DNA from: an uncultured Ruminococcus sp.
Lineage (GTDB): Bacteria; Bacillota; Clostridia; Oscillospirales; Ruminococcaceae
DNA length: 8,332 nt
Direction: 5' to 3'
Assembly (NCBI GenBank): GCA_900543105.1
Contig: UQQA01000112.1
Coordinates: 1 to 8,332, forward strand
A model generated the notes under the pieces. That model had not been told where the DNA came from. It worked only from the letters and a program-made list of their open reading frames with translations, and did no database searches. The stretch's first letter is position 1. Every line of letters starts with the position of its first letter. The position numbers and the translations under genes are program-made. This document shows positions 5,873 through 8,332 of this stretch, in pieces.

Positions 5873-8215
5873 ATATATCAATATGTCCTGCTCTGCGCCC
5901 TCGGTAATAATGCCAAGCTCGCTGTCGTAAAAATTCTTTTCAAGTATCGCCGTGCCGAATTTCGTGCGGTAAATACCATTGCTTTCGTCAAGCTTTCGCC
6001 CCGTGCCGCCATAAACGCTGACGGTGTATTTCTGCGCCTGCTTTGTTAGCTGAACAAGCCCGTTTTCCGCAGTTCTCAGCTTTTCGATAAGCTCCTTTGC
6101 CTCATCATTGTACGGAACAACGATATCCTCGGTGTTATTGTCAATGACAGTAAAAATGGTTCCTGCCGTTCGGAACGCCTGCGAAGTGAATTTGCTTGAA
6201 GTTCTCTCGCTGATCTCATATCGATTGGTATCGAGCGACAAAAGGTCGATGAGGTTCGTGCTCACGCCGTTATCACTCGCTGTATAGCAAAGCTTACCAG
6301 ATTCGGTCTGATAAAGCGAACGGAAATACTGCCGAATTGCTTCGTCCGACTGGAGATCGGCATATCTTCCGCTCCCGAGCATTCCCTGCAAAATGCCCTG
6401 AGCGTCTTTTATCTCGGTAAGACTGCCGAGCTTTTCGTTTTTAAATTTTATGATATAAACGGGCCAGATACCGTCTGCATCACCGTGACGGTTGCATCGT
6501 CCTGCTGCCTGAACAGCATTGTCCAGTCCTGCCAAGGCTCGCACAACGCATCGGAAAGATATATCAACGCCTGCTTCGATAAGCTGCGTCGTCACGCATA
6601 TTATGGGACGCTTTTCATTAAGCTGTTCCCTTATGTGCTTTATTCTGTCACGCCTATGTTCGGGACACATATTCGTGCTGAGATGTATTATTTCCGCCTC
6701 ATCTTTGCAAAGCTCTTTTATCCGTTCAAACATTGCGAGTGCTTCGGATTTCGTGTTTACTATAAGAAGCAGATCGCCCGACTCGCGGAATTTTTCCGCA
6801 CAGAATTCAGCCGCTTCATCATAATCCCAGCCGTAAGGGTCGATCTTCGATACGATATCGGTTCGGCGGAACACCTCAAAATCCTCAGTAAAATCACCCG
6901 TCATACTATATTTCTCGTCCATTATCACGGGGAATTTCACTTCGTCCATAACGGGCTGAGTTGCCGAACACAATACGACAGTCGAACCGCATATCTGCGT
7001 GAGAAAATTTACGGCAAGGTTCAGCATATTCACGCATTTGAGCGGAACTGCCTGGATCTCATCTATTATTATCACCGCTTTGCTGAGCCTATGCATACGC
7101 CGAACCGATGAGGTTTTCGCCGAAAAAAGGGTGTTCAGGAACTGCACCATTGTTGTCGCGATAACGGGCGAATCCCAGCGCTCTGTGTGAAGCTCATACT
7201 CGCTGTATTCGTTCTGCTCTGCTTTTTCAAACCGCTCCGCAACAACGTTTGAATGGTGTTCGAGGAAGTTTTCTTCGCCCGAAACAGCACGGAATTCATC
7301 GCTGTTCTGCTCGAGGATAGACATAAACGGCGCGATGTAGATTATCCTTTCCATATCATGACCGATGCAGTATTCTATCGCGAAACGAAGCGAAGAAAGC
7401 GTCTTTCCCCCGCCCGTCGGAACTATCATTCGGCAGACCTTGACATCGTTTTTGGCATATTCCGCACATCGGTCGGAAATGCTTTTTCTCTGCTTTGAAA
7501 TAGGGTCGGTCTTTCCGTCAAAGCTGCTCAAACGCTCCGCAAGACGCACTTTCATTTCCTTCCAGAGCTGCTTTTTGTCCGCTGATATCTCCGCAGGCTC
7601 GCAGGACATAAACGAAGCCGTATCTATCCTGTCCGCATCAATAAGCGCCGACTGCAAAATTCGTTCCAACATACCGAGATAAAATGCGAACTTCTCTTTT
7701 TCCCCATTGGAAATTTCCTTTATTTCGGCACGAATACGCTTGTATTCATCATCGGCACTTTCAAGCAGTGAAAGCAGCTCTTTTTCGGAAAAAAGCTCGT
7801 CCGCATTTTTGCATATCTCATCGTAAAGTTCCGTTTTCCCCGTTCGTTTGAGGAAATAATCCACTCCGCTCGGTTCGAGCCAGTCATTCAGTCCGTGGTG
7901 CGAAATTATCGTTCGTGCGATAAGGCGCGAAACATTGTAAAATCGCTTCGGGTCAGCCCTATCCGCTGTTTCGCAAAGATATTTTGCGCCTGCAAAGCTG
8001 TGGTCGATCTCGCCCCTTTTTGTCGAAGATTCACCCATAATATATCGGCTGAATTTCTCGCAGAGCTTTCCTATATCGTGGAGCAGACCCTGAAGCCGCC
8101 CGATGTTTTCCGCATCAAAAACACGCGCAAACCCGGCTGCCATTTCAGCGGTGTTCCTGCAATGCTCCCCGACCGTCTGGATTTTTTCCTCATTTATGTG
8201 CGCCGCAAATACCAT
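5870..8215 (-). CDS. cas3: CRISPR-associated helicase-nuclease Cas3 (type I-C, HD domain fused)
   Basis: This 781-aa effector is recruited by Cascade after R-loop formation, where it nicks and processively degrades the displaced DNA strand. The N-terminal HD nuclease shows H18 (GEHCRNTAEMA), H46-D47 (LLHDIGK), D71-H72 (IDHSFAGAKYL) and H106-H107 (SHHGLNDW). The superfamily 2 helicase follows, with motif I VPTGGGKT (265-272), motif II DEIQ (385-388), motif III SAT (417-419), VTTQLIEAGVDISF (541-554) and motif VI QAAGRCNRHG (569-578). The C-terminal domain spans about 590-781. The length is normal for an HD-helicase fusion. The ATG start (8213-8215) follows AAAGG by about 7 nt and gives the family-like opening MVFAAHINEEKIQTVGEH. 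It is the first gene of the operon, about 50 nt downstream of the predicted transcription start. Confidence 0.98.
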   Translation of the reverse strand: MVFAAHINEEKIQTVGEHCRNTAEMAAGFARVFDAENIGRLQGLLHDIGKLCEKFSRYIMGESSTKRGEIDHSFAGAKYLCETADRADPKRFYNVSRLIARTIISHHGLNDWLEPSGVDYFLKRTGKTELYDEICKNADELFSEKELLSLLESADDEYKRIRAEIKEISNGEKEKFAFYLGMLERILQSALIDADRIDTASFMSCEPAEISADKKQLWKEMKVRLAERLSSFDGKTDPISKQRKSISDRCAEYAKNDVKVCRMIVPTGGGKTLSSLRFAIEYCIGHDMERIIYIAPFMSILEQNSDEFRAVSGEENFLEHHSNVVAERFEKAEQNEYSEYELHTERWDSPVIATTMVQFLNTLFSAKTSSVRRMHRLSKAVIIIDEIQAVPLKCVNMLNLAVNFLTQICGSTVVLCSATQPVMDEVKFPVIMDEKYSMTGDFTEDFEVFRRTDIVSKIDPYGWDYDEAAEFCAEKFRESGDLLLIVNTKSEALAMFERIKELCKDEAEIIHLSTNMCPEHRRDRIKHIREQLNEKRPIICVTTQLIEAGVDISFRCVVRALAGLDNAVQAAGRCNRHGDADGIWPVYIIKFKNEKLGSLTEIKDAQGILQGMLGSGRYADLQSDEAIRQYFRSLYQTESGKLCYTASDNGVSTNLIDLLSLDTNRYEISERTSSKFTSQAFRTAGTIFTVIDNNTEDIVVPYNDEAKELIEKLRTAENGLVQLTKQAQKYTVSVYGGTGRKLDESNGIYRTKFGTAILEKNFYDSELGIITEGAEQDILIY

Positions 8216-8228
8216 ATTTCTGCCTTTC
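8216..8228 (-). promoter_or_regulatory. Ribosome binding site for cas3
   Basis: The minus strand reads GAAAGGCAGAAAT followed by ATG. AAAGG is a moderate Shine-Dalgarno at about 7 nt spacing, noticeably weaker than the AGGAGG elements of cas5c and cas7c. Confidence 0.55.
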
Positions 8229-8272
8229 GTACAAATTTTACTCTTTATCAGCGAATGATTTGTGTTTATATA

Positions 8273-8301
8273 ATAATAGCCTTTTCTACAAAATTTGTCA
8301 A
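8273..8301 (-). promoter_or_regulatory. Sigma-A-type promoter of the cas operon
   Basis: On the minus strand a perfect -35 TTGACA (8296-8301) is followed by a 17-bp spacer and a -10 TATTAT (8273-8278), which differs from consensus at one base. Transcription would begin near 8265-8267, giving a leader of about 50 nt before cas3. This is the only strong promoter I find for the seven-gene operon. Confidence 0.8.
8288..8298. repeat. Small palindrome overlapping the cas promoter -35/spacer, possible operator
   Basis: ACAAA-A-TTTGT (8288-8298) is a perfect 5-bp palindrome around one central base and overlaps the -35 element. Related half sites occur downstream in the untranslated leader as ACAAAT (8231-8236) and ATTTGT (8258-8263). 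Position and symmetry would suit a repressor, but the motif is short and AT-rich and could be chance. Confidence 0.3.
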
Positions 8302-8332
8302 TATACTCCGGCGAGTAAACATCGTTTTATAC

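Noticed and set aside
4936..5907. 323-codon plus-strand open frame opposite cas5c and the cas8c start
   Set aside because: It lies entirely antisense to two motif-rich cas genes and their junction, and I recognise no motif in its translation. It is best explained as a shadow of codon bias on the other strand.
1..8332. An undescribed defence system or extra accessory gene in the operon
   Set aside because: Every gene-sized space is filled by a recognisable type I-C cas gene. The remaining gaps (133-348 and 8216-8332) hold only leader and promoter sequence. The novelty here lies in regulatory details, not a new system.

Overview
The window holds one complete type I-C (formerly Dvulg) CRISPR-Cas locus. 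All genes lie on the minus strand, so the biological order reads from high to low coordinates: promoter, cas3, cas5c, cas8c (with an internal cas11c start), cas7c, cas4, cas1, cas2, leader, CRISPR array. The window ends inside the array at its low-coordinate edge. At the high-coordinate edge it ends about 30 bases beyond the cas3 promoter. The moderate GC content, strong AGGAGG-type ribosome binding sites, TTG starts and overall protein flavour suggest a Clostridia member, perhaps Oscillospiraceae/Ruminococcus-like. This is inference; no housekeeping gene is present to confirm it.

Layout. Bases 8216-8332 are non-coding and carry a near-consensus sigma-A promoter (TTGACA, 17 bp, TATTAT). Bases 349-8215 are an almost unbroken operon in which genes overlap or are separated by 0-15 bases, and in several junctions the stop codon lies inside or beside the next ribosome binding site. 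Bases 133-348 are an AT-rich leader with no convincing gene or terminator. Bases 1-132 are the leader-proximal end of the array: two identical 32-nt repeats, one complete 33-nt spacer and one spacer cut by, or ending at, the window edge.

How the parts work together. Cas1, Cas2 and Cas4 form the adaptation module, in which Cas4 processes and PAM-selects prespacers and Cas1-Cas2 integrates them at the leader-repeat junction. Cas5c should cut pre-crRNA at the 3' base of the repeat hairpin, leaving an 11-nt 5' handle. Cas5c, Cas7c, Cas8c and Cas11c build the Cascade surveillance complex, and Cas3 (HD nuclease plus helicase) degrades the target. All key catalytic residues I looked for are present, so the system looks intact.

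The overall system is well described. The less obvious items are an internally initiated Cas11c with its own strong ribosome binding site in cas8c, TTG starts for cas8c, cas1 and cas2, and a perfect 12-bp inverted repeat in the leader that begins 2 bp from the first CRISPR repeat.
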